Below, piece after piece: positions 26,015 through 34,624 of a stretch of DNA of 64,000 bases. Each line of letters starts with the position of its first letter. Positions within the stretch are counted from its first letter, which is position 1. Location of the stretch: contig CAYXLR010000003.1 of NCBI GenBank assembly GCA_964466035.1, positions 1 to 64,000 of the forward strand. Direction: 5' to 3'. The notes beneath the pieces were generated by a model. That model did not search any database. It saw nothing but the letters and a program-made list of their open reading frames with translations, and was not told the origin of the DNA. The stretch is from JANQEA01 sp964466035 (GTDB lineage Bacteria > Bipolaricaulota > Bipolaricaulia > UBA7950 > UBA9294). The position numbers and the translations under genes are program-made.

Positions 26015-26620
26015 TCAAGCCACGTTGTCAGCGGACCGCGTCCGATCGATCCGCCTCGGCCCCAGGGCCGACCGGATCCGCGGCATCAGGGCGGGATGGT
26101 ACTCGGCGAAGCCACACAACACGTCGGGCCCGAACCGATCGACCCCCAGGACCGCCCTCTCCACGAGGTCGGAGTCGTCCGCGGGAATCCCGTCGATCCG
26201 CTCCGGGTACCTCACCAACGCGAGCTCACCGGACCGCGAGAGGGCCTCCAGGTATTCGCACGCGTCCTCGACGCGGATCTCGGACAACGGACGTACGACC
26301 CGCCCGCTGACGTACTCCTCGTCCCAGGGCGTGCGTCCGGCGAGGAACCCGTCTCCGTCCAGCACGTAGATCGAACCGGCCGCGCCGGCGTAGCGCCGCT
26401 CGAACGCCCCCTCGAACCGCTCGCAGAGGTACGGGCGACCGGTCCGTCGATCCCGCCCGACGGCGCACGTGAGGTCCCCGCCGGTCGTCGACAGAAAACA
26501 GGCAGCGAGGATCGGATCGCCGACCGCGTACACCCACGTGCCGTGGGTGCTCTGGCCGGGGACCAACTCCCTGCGTCCCCGCACGGCCGACGCATGGTAC
26601 AGCCGGTCCGGCACGTCCAT
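26015..26620 (-). CDS. conserved protein of unknown function
   Basis: 201 residues; GGAGGCGAAGG precedes the ATG. The N-terminus LYHASAVRGRREL...STHGTWVYAVGD is reminiscent of proteins starting YHxS...STH..x.VYAT found across Firmicutes, which I know only as uncharacterised. An ADP-ribosyltransferase-like fold has crossed my mind but no catalytic set is clear. No membrane segment or signal. It lies 10 bases after the AAC(3)-GNAT gene and 27 before polX, so it is cotranscribed. Confidence 0.6.
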   Translation of the reverse strand: MDVPDRLYHASAVRGRRELVPGQSTHGTWVYAVGDPILAACFLSTTGGDLTCAVGRDRRTGRPYLCERFEGAFERRYAGAAGSIYVLDGDGFLAGRTPWDEEYVSGRVVRPLSEIRVEDACEYLEALSRSGELALVRYPERIDGIPADDSDLVERAVLGVDRFGPDVLCGFAEYHPALMPRIRSALGPRRIDRTRSADNVA

Positions 26621-26630
26621 CCTTCGCCTC

Positions 26631-27905
26631 CTACAGCGGCCGCTCCAGGAACTCGACCGTCGGTCCGTAGCCGAGGCACCGCCACGCGGATCGCGCCGCG
26701 TCGTTTCCCGCTCCCACCCGCAGTTCCACGACGTGACATCCGATGTCCCTCAGATGCGCCGACGCGTCCGCCTCGAGTTCCCGGAGGATCCCGCGCCGCC
26801 GGAACTCCGGCTCGACGAACGCGAGTTCGATCGATCCGCGACCCGGCGCCGCCTGCGAAACGACGATCATCCCCACCACGCGTTCGCCGGCCGCGGCGAC
26901 GAACGCCTTTCGATCCGGATCCTCGAGGAACTCGTCGACCCGCGTCGACAGGCGGGCCGCTGAAGTCGTCGAACCGGACAGCTCCTCGTCGTGCATCCCG
27001 AGCAGTGCCGCGAGCTCGCGATGGTCCGGTCCGGCGGCGGGGCGAATCTCCACTTCGAAATCCTGCGGTTCGTACTCGGAGAACCGCTCCTCGATCCATC
27101 CGACCGCGTACTCCGTCAGCCCGGCCGCGTCGAGCAAGTAGCTCAGCGCTGCGCCGACGTGCCCGACCCGGCCGCGGCCCTCTTGAAGGTAGTCGCGAAC
27201 GATCGCTTCGAACATGTCGGTCGGCCCGTGCCACGGAAGGCAGCCCTCTCCGCCTGTGTCGAACTCCTCGATCTCGACCCACGTCTTCTCGCCGTCCCGG
27301 AGGATCGGCGCCCAGTACCGGACGATCCCCTTGTTCGGAACCTCGGCGAGGTGCTCGGCGTGATGAAGGAGGGTGACGTTCGACAACGGCGAGCCGAGGA
27401 GCGCGACCTTCCCCCTTGCCTCGCAGAGCTTCGCCAGCGGAGAGCCCGGCCCCATCCCGTATTGCAACGGATGATCGCGGGTCAACTCGTCGGACTTCGC
27501 GCCGACGGCCGCGAACGAGCCGTCCGGATGCGCGCTTCGCCTCGCACCGGGGCAGGTCCGCAGGTACTCCGCGAGCACGCCCCAGTCGCGGACGGCCCGC
27601 GACGTCTCCGGATCGTAGGCGGGCCACGCTTCCGCCAGCGCCGACGGGAGCGCCGGAGCCCCGATCGTGACGTCGTACGGCGACCCGTCCCACCCGACGT
27701 ACATCAGAAGCGTTCCCGCCTCGCCGACGACGTCGAGTACCGCCGCCAGGACGCGATCCGGACTCCCGACGATCCAGCCGATCGCGCCGACCGCCGCGTG
27801 GAGCATCACGGTATCGCCGGGCGCGACGCCCAACTCCGCCAGATCGGCGGCGATCCGCTCCCGCGTGACGAGCCCCGGTGCGCGCCGTCTCGAGCATCCG
27901 GCCAT
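26631..27905 (-). CDS. AAC(3)-type N-acetyltransferase fused to a GNAT domain
   Basis: 424 residues. The first 270 match the antibiotic N-acetyltransferase (AAC(3)/YokD) family: VMLHAAVGAIGWIVGSPDRVL, GTLLMYVGWD, AHPDGSFAAVGA, GMGPGSPLAKL and LLGSPLSNVTLLHHAEHLA. The last 150 are a GNAT domain with the acetyl-CoA loop EPEFRRRGILRELEADA and NDAARSAWRCLGY. Two unrelated acetyl-CoA folds in one chain could acetylate two positions of one aminoglycoside, or another amine. GGAGGCTG precedes ATG. It is seven bases after the DUF6485 gene. Resistance is inference from the family. Confidence 0.85.
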   Translation of the reverse strand: MAGCSRRRAPGLVTRERIAADLAELGVAPGDTVMLHAAVGAIGWIVGSPDRVLAAVLDVVGEAGTLLMYVGWDGSPYDVTIGAPALPSALAEAWPAYDPETSRAVRDWGVLAEYLRTCPGARRSAHPDGSFAAVGAKSDELTRDHPLQYGMGPGSPLAKLCEARGKVALLGSPLSNVTLLHHAEHLAEVPNKGIVRYWAPILRDGEKTWVEIEEFDTGGEGCLPWHGPTDMFEAIVRDYLQEGRGRVGHVGAALSYLLDAAGLTEYAVGWIEERFSEYEPQDFEVEIRPAAGPDHRELAALLGMHDEELSGSTTSAARLSTRVDEFLEDPDRKAFVAAAGERVVGMIVVSQAAPGRGSIELAFVEPEFRRRGILRELEADASAHLRDIGCHVVELRVGAGNDAARSAWRCLGYGPTVEFLERPL

Positions 27906-27912
27906 GTCGCGT

Positions 27913-28113
27913 TCAGCCTCCGTGGATCTCGGCGAACCGACGGAACGAGCGGTCGTACGAGCGCTCGACCTCCGGCGGGAAGCAACAGCCGGGCAGCTCT
28001 TGGCACGCGAGGTGGTACCGCAAGCAGTCGCAGCAGGCCCCCTTCCGCGGACAGCCCGGATAGGTGCACGGGCAGTCTTCGAGGTTCGACTCCCTGTTGG
28101 TGCAGTTCGGCAT
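27913..28113 (-). CDS. DUF6485 family cysteine-rich small protein
   Basis: 66 residues from ATG 28113 with AAGGAGGAG upstream. Eight cysteines cluster in CTNRESNLEDCPCTYPGCPR and KGACCDCLRYH, followed by LPGCCFPPEVERSYDRS. This is a pattern I associate with the DUF6485 family of small putative metal-binding proteins of anaerobes. Function unknown. First gene of the operon with the AAC(3)-GNAT fusion; its start lies about 70 bases from a divergent methyltransferase. Confidence 0.75.
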   Translation of the reverse strand: MPNCTNRESNLEDCPCTYPGCPRKGACCDCLRYHLACQELPGCCFPPEVERSYDRSFRRFAEIHGG

Positions 28114-28145
28114 TGCGTCTCCTCCTTCGTCCCATGGTACAGGAT

Positions 28146-28173
28146 TTGCGCCGAGCGGAAGCTCCCTTACCAT
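28146..28173 (+). promoter_or_regulatory. promoter for a probable leaderless methyltransferase mRNA
   Basis: TTGCGC (28146-28151), a 16-base spacer and TACCAT (28168-28173). The hexamer ends 10 bases before the ATG at 28184 and there is no ribosome binding site, so the transcript should start about 4 bases before the codon. Confidence 0.5.
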
Positions 28174-28183
28174 CTGGTGCACC

Positions 28184-28831
28184 ATGGCATGGAAGACCCG
28201 CTACGGTTCTCTCGCCGTCCGCTTCTATCGGGCGTTGATCGATCCGCTGTTGTGGCCGCTTCGACCGAAGATCGTTCGGACCTGCCGGGAACTCGGCGCT
28301 CGCGAGGTCCTCGACATCGCCTCGGCGACCGGGGCGCAGTGCCGCGCCCTCGGTCGGGCCGGAATCCGGGCGACCGGCGTCGACCTGGCCGAGGCGATGA
28401 TCGCGACCGCCGAGCGACGTAGGGACGCGAACACCGACTACGTCCTCGGCTCGGCGTACGAGCTGCCGTTCCCGGATGGCTCGTTCGACGCGAGCCTGCT
28501 GATTCTCGCGCTGCACGAGCACACGGAAGACGAACGGTCGCTCATGGTGCGCGAGGCGCTTCGGGTCCTCCGACCGGACGGCGCCCTCGTCCTCACCGAA
28601 TACACCGAGCCGCCGCGTCCGGCGACCCACGTCCCGTGGCAGGTCATCCGATGGATCGAGAGCACCGCGGGCCAGGAGCACAGCGCCGGGTTCCGCGACT
28701 TCGTCGCCCGCGGCGGCCTCGACGGATTCCTCGAGCGGCGCGGCCTCGCCGTGCTTCGGCGGGCGCGGTCCCACTTCGGGACGATGGGGATCGCGGTGGT
28801 CGGTGCCGTGGCTCGTGTTCCGTCGCGCTAG
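28184..28831 (+). CDS. class I SAM-dependent methyltransferase
   Basis: 215 residues. REVLDIASATGAQCRALGRAG (motif I, with Ser-Ala where Gly is usual), GVDLAEAMIATAERR, YELPFPDGSFDASLLILALHEH (motifs II and III) and EALRVLRPDGALVLTEYTEP. UbiE/arsenite-methyltransferase type by general pattern, with no extra cysteines, so an ordinary small-molecule substrate is likely. It is divergent from the AAC(3) operon. A -10 box at leaderless distance replaces a ribosome site. The stretch 28832-29058 after it shows no gene. Confidence 0.8.
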   Translation: MAWKTRYGSLAVRFYRALIDPLLWPLRPKIVRTCRELGAREVLDIASATGAQCRALGRAGIRATGVDLAEAMIATAERRRDANTDYVLGSAYELPFPDGSFDASLLILALHEHTEDERSLMVREALRVLRPDGALVLTEYTEPPRPATHVPWQVIRWIESTAGQEHSAGFRDFVARGGLDGFLERRGLAVLRRARSHFGTMGIAVVGAVARVPSR

Positions 28832-29058
28832 CTTTCGAGGAGCCGTCTCGCCTGCTCAATCTGTCGGGCGACGGCTCTGCGATGGCCGGCTCGGTGGCTT
28901 GCGACACGAGGTCGGATCTCCGAGGGCAACCCCACGACATCGACGGATACGCGCTCCCGCTAACGGGGATGTAACGATCCGCTGACGCGATCCTTATCGC
29001 CACGGTGAGGCGTCGCTGCCAAGATCAACGGGTGAACTTCCAGCGAGGAGGAACCCCG

Positions 29059-29133
29059 ATGAGCCGATCTGGACATCACGTGCCCGACCGCGGTACGGAG
29101 ACGGCCCGACACCGAGGAGACGGATCGTGCTGA
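29059..29133 (+). CDS. 24-codon upstream ORF coupled to the permease
   Basis: ATG at 29059 has a strong GCGAGGAGGA site. The frame encodes a 24-residue hydrophilic peptide (MSRSGHHVPDRGTE...) and ends in TGA at 29131-29133, overlapping the GTG start of the permease at 29127. It could be a leader peptide that couples translation or the remains of a lost upstream gene. No similarity recognised. Confidence 0.4.
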   Translation: MSRSGHHVPDRGTETARHRGDGSC

Positions 29134-30131
29134 CCTACGTCGCCAAGCGGGTCCTGTTCTCCGGTTTCGTCTTCGCGGCGATCGCCTTCGTCTCCTTCGG
29201 CGTTATCTGCATGTACCCCGGCGATTTCTACACACCGCTTGACTGGGCGGTCCGGGTGTTCGGGCTGGATCCCGAGCTCCCGGCAATCCTCCGCGCGGAG
29301 AAGGCACTCGACAAACCGTTCTTCGTCCAGTTCTGGATCTGGTTCGAGGGCGTCGTCACCCGGGGAGACTTTGGGATTTCGTTCCGGACCAACGGACCGG
29401 TCGGTCCGTTTCTCTTCCGACCGGGCGGCCCGGCCGAGGTGAGTCTGATCGTGTCCGTCACGTCGATGGCCGTTGCCTGGATGCTGGGGATTCCGGTCGG
29501 CGTTCTGTCCTCGCGCTTCCGTGGCCGGCGAGCCAACGTCGTGTTCGGCCTCCTGACGTACCCCGCTCTGTCGGTCCCGACCTACATCACCGGGATCCTC
29601 ATCCACTGGTTCATCTACAAGTTCATCGATCCGCTGATGGTCGGCTCGGGGCTGTGGGGGATGTGCGGTTGGCGGTTCGTCGGCGCGCCGATGTCGCTCG
29701 CGAAGTTCGGCAGCTGCATCCTGCACCTTCTGCCGATCTGGATCATCGTCGGCACGCCGATCTTCGTCACGGTCGTTCGAATCACGCGGATGAGCATGGA
29801 GGACGTCATGTCGTCGCCGTACATCACGGTGGCTCGGGCGAAGGGCGGTTCGGAGCTTCGCGTCATCTTTCGCCATGGGCTCCGAAACGCACTCAACCCG
29901 CTGATCAGCTCTTTCGGCGTCATGCTCCCGATGGTGCTGATGAATTCGATCATCGTCGCCGCGCTGTTCGACATCCCGTCGTTCGCGCAGATTCTGCTCC
30001 AGTGGGTGAGCTACCAGGACCAGCACGTGGTGACGGCCGCGCTGCTGTTCTACGGGACGTTCCTGATCGTCGGGAACCTGATCGCCGATGTCGCCCTCGC
30101 GGTCTCCGATCCGCGCATCCGCATCAGCTGA
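29127..30131 (+). CDS. ABC transporter permease, oligopeptide/dipeptide (DppB) type
   Basis: 334 residues with six membrane helices. Starts MLTYVAKRVLFSGFVFAAIAFVSFG, typical of DppB/OppB N-termini. The ATPase-docking EAA-like loop reads SSPYITVARAKGGSELRVIFRHGLRNALNP. A large periplasmic part lies between helices 1 and 2. GTG start in an overlap with the 24-codon ORF. No partner permease, ATPase or binding protein is found in the window, so it is an orphan or its partners are elsewhere. Substrate unknown; other imported solutes are possible. Confidence 0.85.
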   Translation: MLTYVAKRVLFSGFVFAAIAFVSFGVICMYPGDFYTPLDWAVRVFGLDPELPAILRAEKALDKPFFVQFWIWFEGVVTRGDFGISFRTNGPVGPFLFRPGGPAEVSLIVSVTSMAVAWMLGIPVGVLSSRFRGRRANVVFGLLTYPALSVPTYITGILIHWFIYKFIDPLMVGSGLWGMCGWRFVGAPMSLAKFGSCILHLLPIWIIVGTPIFVTVVRITRMSMEDVMSSPYITVARAKGGSELRVIFRHGLRNALNPLISSFGVMLPMVLMNSIIVAALFDIPSFAQILLQWVSYQDQHVVTAALLFYGTFLIVGNLIADVALAVSDPRIRIS

Positions 30132-30195
30132 GCGGAGCGACGGATCGATCGGACCCGTCACAACAGCGAGGGAAGCGTTCGTTCCGGTTCATCGC

Positions 30196-30224
30196 TTGTT
30201 CCGCGATCCGCCGTTCAGTACCGT
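30196..30224 (+). promoter_or_regulatory. promoter for a probable leaderless regulator mRNA
   Basis: TTGTTC (30196-30201), a 17-base spacer and TACCGT (30219-30224), ending 10 bases before the ATG at 30235, with no ribosome site between. It is the best-spaced of the leaderless candidates. Confidence 0.5.
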
Positions 30225-30234
30225 AAACAATGAC

Positions 30235-31197
30235 ATGGCGACGATCTGGTTTCGTCGAACCGTCGCTGTCGGAGGGATCGCGGCGGCGACACTCGTCCTT
30301 GCGACGGCGTACGCCGCGGTCCGGATCCACCATGCGTACCAGAACTGGACCGAGACCGCGACCGCCGACGCGTACGTGTCGACGTTGGCGTTCGCCGAGG
30401 CCGCAGAATCGTGGCTCCAGCGTCACCAGCAGGATACGCTTCGCCGCGTCGTCGATGTCATGGTGTCCGGTCCATACCGCTACATTCAGCTGGTCGTCGA
30501 AGGCGACGCTGTCCTCGCCGCCGGCGAGGACGGTACACTCCAAAGCGATCTCGCATCTTCGAGTCCCGGCACGCAGCACGAGGTCCGAACGTCCCTGGAG
30601 AGGCGCGAATCCCGATGGGTGCTCGACGTGCGGGTCCCCTTCGCGTCGCTCGAAGGCTACGTCCGGGCCACGCAAGACGTCACGGCCTCCCGGGCGGCGA
30701 TGATCGGCGAAGGGCTCCGAACCGCGGCCGTCTCCTTCGGGGGATGGTCGCTGCTCAGCGCGCTGTTGTGGGCTCTGGGGAGACGGATCGAGCGCCGGCG
30801 TGGAGAACAGGCGGTCGAGCCTGCGGTGTCTTCGGAGCTAAGGATCGATGCTCGGACAAAGTCCGCGTATCTGGGTGGAAGGCACGTGAGGCTCTCGCCG
30901 AAGCAGTTCTCCCTTCTGGCGCTGCTCTCGTCAGAGGCGGGAAGGGTCTTCTCCGACGACGACATCCTGCCGGCTCTCTGGCCCGAGTCCCCCTACGCGG
31001 ACTCCAACGACATCCGCCAGTGCGTCTACCAGCTCCGACGGCGGTTGGAGGCGGCCCAGCCGGGTGGAGCCCTCCACGTCCACAACGAGAAGGGATTCGG
31101 CTACAGCTTCCTGCCGAATCCTCCGGGCGACATGCCGCGGCCCCAGCGGCCGCTCCCAGGAAAGGAGGAGAGACACGATGCGCTCGACGCTCCGTAG
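30235..31197 (+). CDS. membrane sensor with C-terminal OmpR-type winged helix
   Basis: 320 residues. One helix near the N-terminus (GGIAAATLVLATAYAAV), an extracytoplasmic part of about 130 residues (30-160), a second helix (AAVSFGGWSLLSALLWALG) and then a winged helix of the OmpR/PhoB effector type (LRIDARTKSAYLGGRHVRLS, PKQFSLLALLSSEAGRVFS, then ALWPE and HNEKGFGYSF). It resembles ToxR/CadC one-component regulators, but the DNA-binding end is C-terminal and there are two membrane passes, so the sensor loop is outside. It overlaps the beta-helix gene, its likely target or partner. Signal unknown. Confidence 0.75.
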   Translation: MATIWFRRTVAVGGIAAATLVLATAYAAVRIHHAYQNWTETATADAYVSTLAFAEAAESWLQRHQQDTLRRVVDVMVSGPYRYIQLVVEGDAVLAAGEDGTLQSDLASSSPGTQHEVRTSLERRESRWVLDVRVPFASLEGYVRATQDVTASRAAMIGEGLRTAAVSFGGWSLLSALLWALGRRIERRRGEQAVEPAVSSELRIDARTKSAYLGGRHVRLSPKQFSLLALLSSEAGRVFSDDDILPALWPESPYADSNDIRQCVYQLRRRLEAAQPGGALHVHNEKGFGYSFLPNPPGDMPRPQRPLPGKEERHDALDAP

Positions 31198-32644
31198 TCT
31201 CAGACAGCTGCTCCCTACCCGAGCGCTTCTCCTGGTCGGATTCGTCACGGTTCTCTCCCTTCAAGGAGCGGGAGCTGCCGACGGTCCGTTCCTCGTTCAG
31301 CTTCAGGATCTGATCGACACGGTCGAACTCGCGATGTACTACGCGAAGGCCGCTCTGCTCGCCGCCGATCCGCAAGGATTCGATACCTACTTCGACGAGA
31401 TGATGGAGGCCCTGAGCCCTGCCGGTGACCCGTCCCAAGGGGGAGCTGCGCTCGAAGACCGCGCAGCGGAGCTGCTCCTATCGGCCGAGGCCGTTCCCAT
31501 GAACAGGCAGGACCGGGCGGAAGCGACGGCCGCGCTGGAAAGCATCTCCGCCTTCGCCCAACTGATCCAGGTGGAGTTGGAGAACCTCCGATCCGCTCCG
31601 TCAGGAAGCGGAGCGGAACGCGTTCGCGCCGTCCGGAGGATCGTCGCGTACTTATCCGCCGCGCGAGGAGGAACCCCTCTTGCCCCTCCCGGACTGGTCG
31701 ACGTCCGAGCGCTGCTCCCGAACGCGGAGCGAACAGCGCGACCCGCCGACTCACTGCAGGAGCACGTCGACCTCCTTCTTCCCGGGGGAATCCTCTATCT
31801 GGAACCGGGCACCTACGAGCTCCCGGACGGACTGGTGATCGAAAAGTCGATCACCCTCCAGCCCGTCTCCAGATCATCGGATCCCGTGTTCATCGGCCTG
31901 CGCGGAGGGGGCGAGGACGCGGTCCTGTCCATCAGCGCGCCCACAAGCCAGCCGATCCGTATCAGCATTCGGGGGTTGACCGTCCGTGGCGGCCGAGACG
32001 GGATCTCGGTCGGCCAAGTGGCCGGCGTCGTCTCCTCGGGAGCGGTCGACGTCCGACTTGAAGACGTCTCGGTGCTCGAATGTGCCCGGTCCGGCGTTCG
32101 ACTCGGCTCCGGGGAACTCCAGTTGATCAATTGTCGTCTGGAAGGAAACCACGAGTACGGTCTGGTCGTCCCATGGACCGGAACGGCGCGACTCACGGCT
32201 TGCACGATCTCCGGCAACGGGACCGGCGAGATCCGCGCGCTCGGCTACCAGCCAACCGGTGGGATCCACGTGACCGGAAACGGGTCCATCGACCTCCGCT
32301 CGTGTACGGTCATGGACAACATCGGTCCCGGCCTCTGGGCGGCCGATGCGGCGACCGTCAGCGCGCACTCGACGCACATACACGGCAACACCGGAGACGG
32401 AATCCTGGTGTGGGACAGGGCGACCGTGACGGTACGAGACTGCACCCTCACAGCCAATCAGGGTTTCGGGATCCTGCTCCTCGGCGAAGACTGCCCGTCG
32501 CAGAGCGATGCCGCGGCACTTCATCGCTTCGAAGGGGAGATTCAAGGCTCGGGGAACAGGATCCCCGCCAGCTCGGCGGAGGACGGGAATCAGCGCGGAG
32601 CTGTGTGTCCCTCGGCGTACGGGTTCCTGGCCGAAGACGAATAG
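31178..32644 (+). CDS. exported right-handed beta-helix repeat protein
   Basis: 488 residues from ATG 31178 with AAAGGAGGAG. Signal peptide ending LSLQGAGA, then about 130 helical residues, then from about 190 a parallel beta-helix (NosD/pectate-lyase-like) with ladders such as LRSCTVMDNIGPGLWAADAA, HIHGNTGDGILVWDRA and VRDCTLTANQGFGILLLG. A carbohydrate-binding or cleaving role is typical, but no catalytic residues stand out. Its start is 20 bases inside the preceding sensor gene, suggesting coupled expression. Confidence 0.8.
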   Translation: MRSTLRSLRQLLPTRALLLVGFVTVLSLQGAGAADGPFLVQLQDLIDTVELAMYYAKAALLAADPQGFDTYFDEMMEALSPAGDPSQGGAALEDRAAELLLSAEAVPMNRQDRAEATAALESISAFAQLIQVELENLRSAPSGSGAERVRAVRRIVAYLSAARGGTPLAPPGLVDVRALLPNAERTARPADSLQEHVDLLLPGGILYLEPGTYELPDGLVIEKSITLQPVSRSSDPVFIGLRGGGEDAVLSISAPTSQPIRISIRGLTVRGGRDGISVGQVAGVVSSGAVDVRLEDVSVLECARSGVRLGSGELQLINCRLEGNHEYGLVVPWTGTARLTACTISGNGTGEIRALGYQPTGGIHVTGNGSIDLRSCTVMDNIGPGLWAADAATVSAHSTHIHGNTGDGILVWDRATVTVRDCTLTANQGFGILLLGEDCPSQSDAAALHRFEGEIQGSGNRIPASSAEDGNQRGAVCPSAYGFLAEDE

Positions 32645-32667
32645 ATGTGACGGTGACTACCCCGCCC

Positions 32668-32696
32668 GGGGCTTCCCATCTATACAGGGAGACCCC
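32668..32696 (+). terminator. terminator-like hairpin after the beta-helix gene
   Basis: GGGGCTTCCC (32668-32677) and GGGAGACCCC (32687-32696) form a 10-base stem with two wobbles or mismatches and a 9-base loop. No T-run. Confidence 0.35.
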
Positions 32697-32706
32697 GTGC
32701 GCGAGC

Positions 32707-32734
32707 TTGACTTCGGTGCGTCTCTCATGATAGA
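32707..32734 (+). promoter_or_regulatory. candidate promoter of the AOR operon
   Basis: TTGACT (32707-32712), a 16-base spacer and GATAGA (32729-32734), about 40 bases before the AAGGAGG of the oxidoreductase gene. The -10 is poor. Confidence 0.4.
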
Positions 32735-32779
32735 CCGGGGGGGAAAGCGAGATTCAAACAACGTTTAAGGAGGCGGGGC

Positions 32780-34525
32780 ATGGATCGAATTCTTCGCGTC
32801 AACATGACCGACCGGACGGCGGCGTTCGAGCCGCTGCCGGAGAAGTACCAACACCGGGCGGGTCGATGGCTGACGTCCAGCATCGTCCACGACGAGGTGC
32901 CGGCGACGTGCCACCCGCTGGGGCCGAACAACAAGGTCGTCTTCTCGCCGGGGATCGTTACCGGAACGTCCTCTCCGACGTCGTCCCGGATCTCGGTCGG
33001 CGGGAAGTCGCCGCTCACCGGCGGGATCAAGGAGGCGAACGCCGGAACCGGCTGGGGGCGGAGGCTCGCCCGCCTCGGGATTCGAGCGATCGTCGTCGAG
33101 GGCCAGCCGAAGGACGACGGGTTCTGGCTCCTCAAGGTGACGAAGGACGACGCGTCGTTCGAGCCGGCCGATGCGTGGACCGGGAAGAGACTCTCCGAGG
33201 TCTACCCGGACGTCTTCGCCGAGCACGGCGGTCCGAACACGGTCGACGTCTGCTCGATCGGCGTCGCCGGCGAACACCGGATGGCGGCCGCCGGGGTCTG
33301 CTTCAACGACCAGGAAGGACGCCCGAGCCGCTACGCCGGCCGCGGCGGCCTCGGAGCCGTCCTCGGAAGCAAGGGCCTTAAGTTCATCGTCGTCGACGAC
33401 GGTAAGGCGGACGGGGTGGAGATCGCGGACGAGGAGCTGTTCGACGAGGGGCGGAAGAAGCTGGCCGCGGCGCTGACCGAGCACGCGATCACCAAGCCGA
33501 AAGGGGCGTTGAATACCTACGGAACCGCCGTCCTCGTCAACATCATCAACGAGGCCGGCGCGCTGCCGACGAACAACTTCAGATCGGGCCGGTTCGACGG
33601 CGCGGCGAAGATCGCCGGCGAGGCGATCTTCGAGGGGAACAAGGAGCGCACCGGCGGTGAGCTTTACAACCACCCCTGCTCGCCGGGCTGCGTCATCTGC
33701 TGTTCGAACACGTGGCATCGCGAGGACGGGACCGAGCACACCTCGTGCATCGAATACGAGTCGGCCTGGGCCCTCGGCGCCAACTGCAGGATCGACGATC
33801 TCGACCAGGTCGCCGAGCTCAACCAGCTGTGCAACGAGTATGGCCTCGACACGATCGAGATCGGCGGCGCGATCGCGGTCGCGATGGAGGGCGGCGTCGC
33901 GCCGTTCGGCGACGGCGCGCGCGCGATCGAGCTCGTACACGAGATCGGCGAGGCGACGCCGCTCGGCAGGATCCTCGGCGGGGGAGCGCTGACGACCGGG
34001 AGGACGTTCGGCGTCGCCCGCGTCCCACACGTGAAGGGGCAGAACATGCCGGCGTACGAGCCGCGGGCGATCAAGGGGATCGGGATGACCTACGCCGTCT
34101 CGACGATGGGGGCCGATCACACGTCCGGCTACACGATCGCGCCGGAGATCCTCGGCGTCTCCGGGAAGCTCGATCCGCTCAACCCGGACAAGGCCGAGCT
34201 GGCACGGACCTTCCAGTACGCGACGGCGTTCATCGATTCGACCGGCCACTGCCTGTTCATCGCGTTCGCGATCCTCGACATCGCCTCCGGGTTCGAGGGG
34301 ATGATCGACGAGTGCAACGGCGTCCTCGGAACCGAATGGACGGCCGACGACGTCGCCCGGATCGGGAAGGAGATCCTCGAGCTCGAGCGCGACTTCAACC
34401 GCCGCGCCGGGTTCACCGAGCTCGACGACCGGCTGCCTGAGTTCATGACGTACGAGCCGCTCCCGCCGCACGACGTCGTCTGGGACGTCGCCGACAGCGA
34501 GATCGACAAGGTGTTCCAAGCGTGA
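32780..34525 (+). CDS. aldehyde:ferredoxin oxidoreductase (tungsten/molybdenum)
   Basis: Oxidises an aldehyde to the acid and reduces ferredoxin with a tungsto- or molybdo-bispterin and a [4Fe-4S] cluster, in the cytoplasm. 581 residues, AAGGAGG before ATG. The N-terminal domain begins MDRILRVNMTD and has SGGKSPLTGGIKEAN-like pterin-binding sequence; GRGGLGAVLGSKGLK is a family hallmark. The cluster cysteines lie in HPCSPGCVICC with a further Cys in DSTGHCLF. Followed by three MoaD-like genes, the usual companions for pterin sulfur. The substrate subgroup (AOR, GOR, WOR) cannot be read. It links fermentation to Mbh through ferredoxin (inference). Confidence 0.93.
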   Translation: MDRILRVNMTDRTAAFEPLPEKYQHRAGRWLTSSIVHDEVPATCHPLGPNNKVVFSPGIVTGTSSPTSSRISVGGKSPLTGGIKEANAGTGWGRRLARLGIRAIVVEGQPKDDGFWLLKVTKDDASFEPADAWTGKRLSEVYPDVFAEHGGPNTVDVCSIGVAGEHRMAAAGVCFNDQEGRPSRYAGRGGLGAVLGSKGLKFIVVDDGKADGVEIADEELFDEGRKKLAAALTEHAITKPKGALNTYGTAVLVNIINEAGALPTNNFRSGRFDGAAKIAGEAIFEGNKERTGGELYNHPCSPGCVICCSNTWHREDGTEHTSCIEYESAWALGANCRIDDLDQVAELNQLCNEYGLDTIEIGGAIAVAMEGGVAPFGDGARAIELVHEIGEATPLGRILGGGALTTGRTFGVARVPHVKGQNMPAYEPRAIKGIGMTYAVSTMGADHTSGYTIAPEILGVSGKLDPLNPDKAELARTFQYATAFIDSTGHCLFIAFAILDIASGFEGMIDECNGVLGTEWTADDVARIGKEILELERDFNRRAGFTELDDRLPEFMTYEPLPPHDVVWDVADSEIDKVFQA

Positions 34526-34580
34526 GCAGAAGCTCACGCTGGCCGTCCGGGAAGGCGAGCTCATCAGAGCCCGCCTTCCC
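34520..34580. terminator. two consecutive hairpins downstream of AOR
   Basis: GCGTGAGC AGAA GCTCACGC (34520-34539) is a perfect stem that includes the stop codon. GGGAAGGCG (34549-34557) pairs with CGCCTTCCC (34572-34580). There is no T-run; the MoaD genes continue on the same strand, so this may reduce rather than end transcription. A similar hairpin pair follows the macroglobulin gene. Confidence 0.45.
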
Positions 34581-34624
34581 GCGTGGATGACGACCCGCAG
34601 CTACGAGTAGTAGATACTCAGGAC

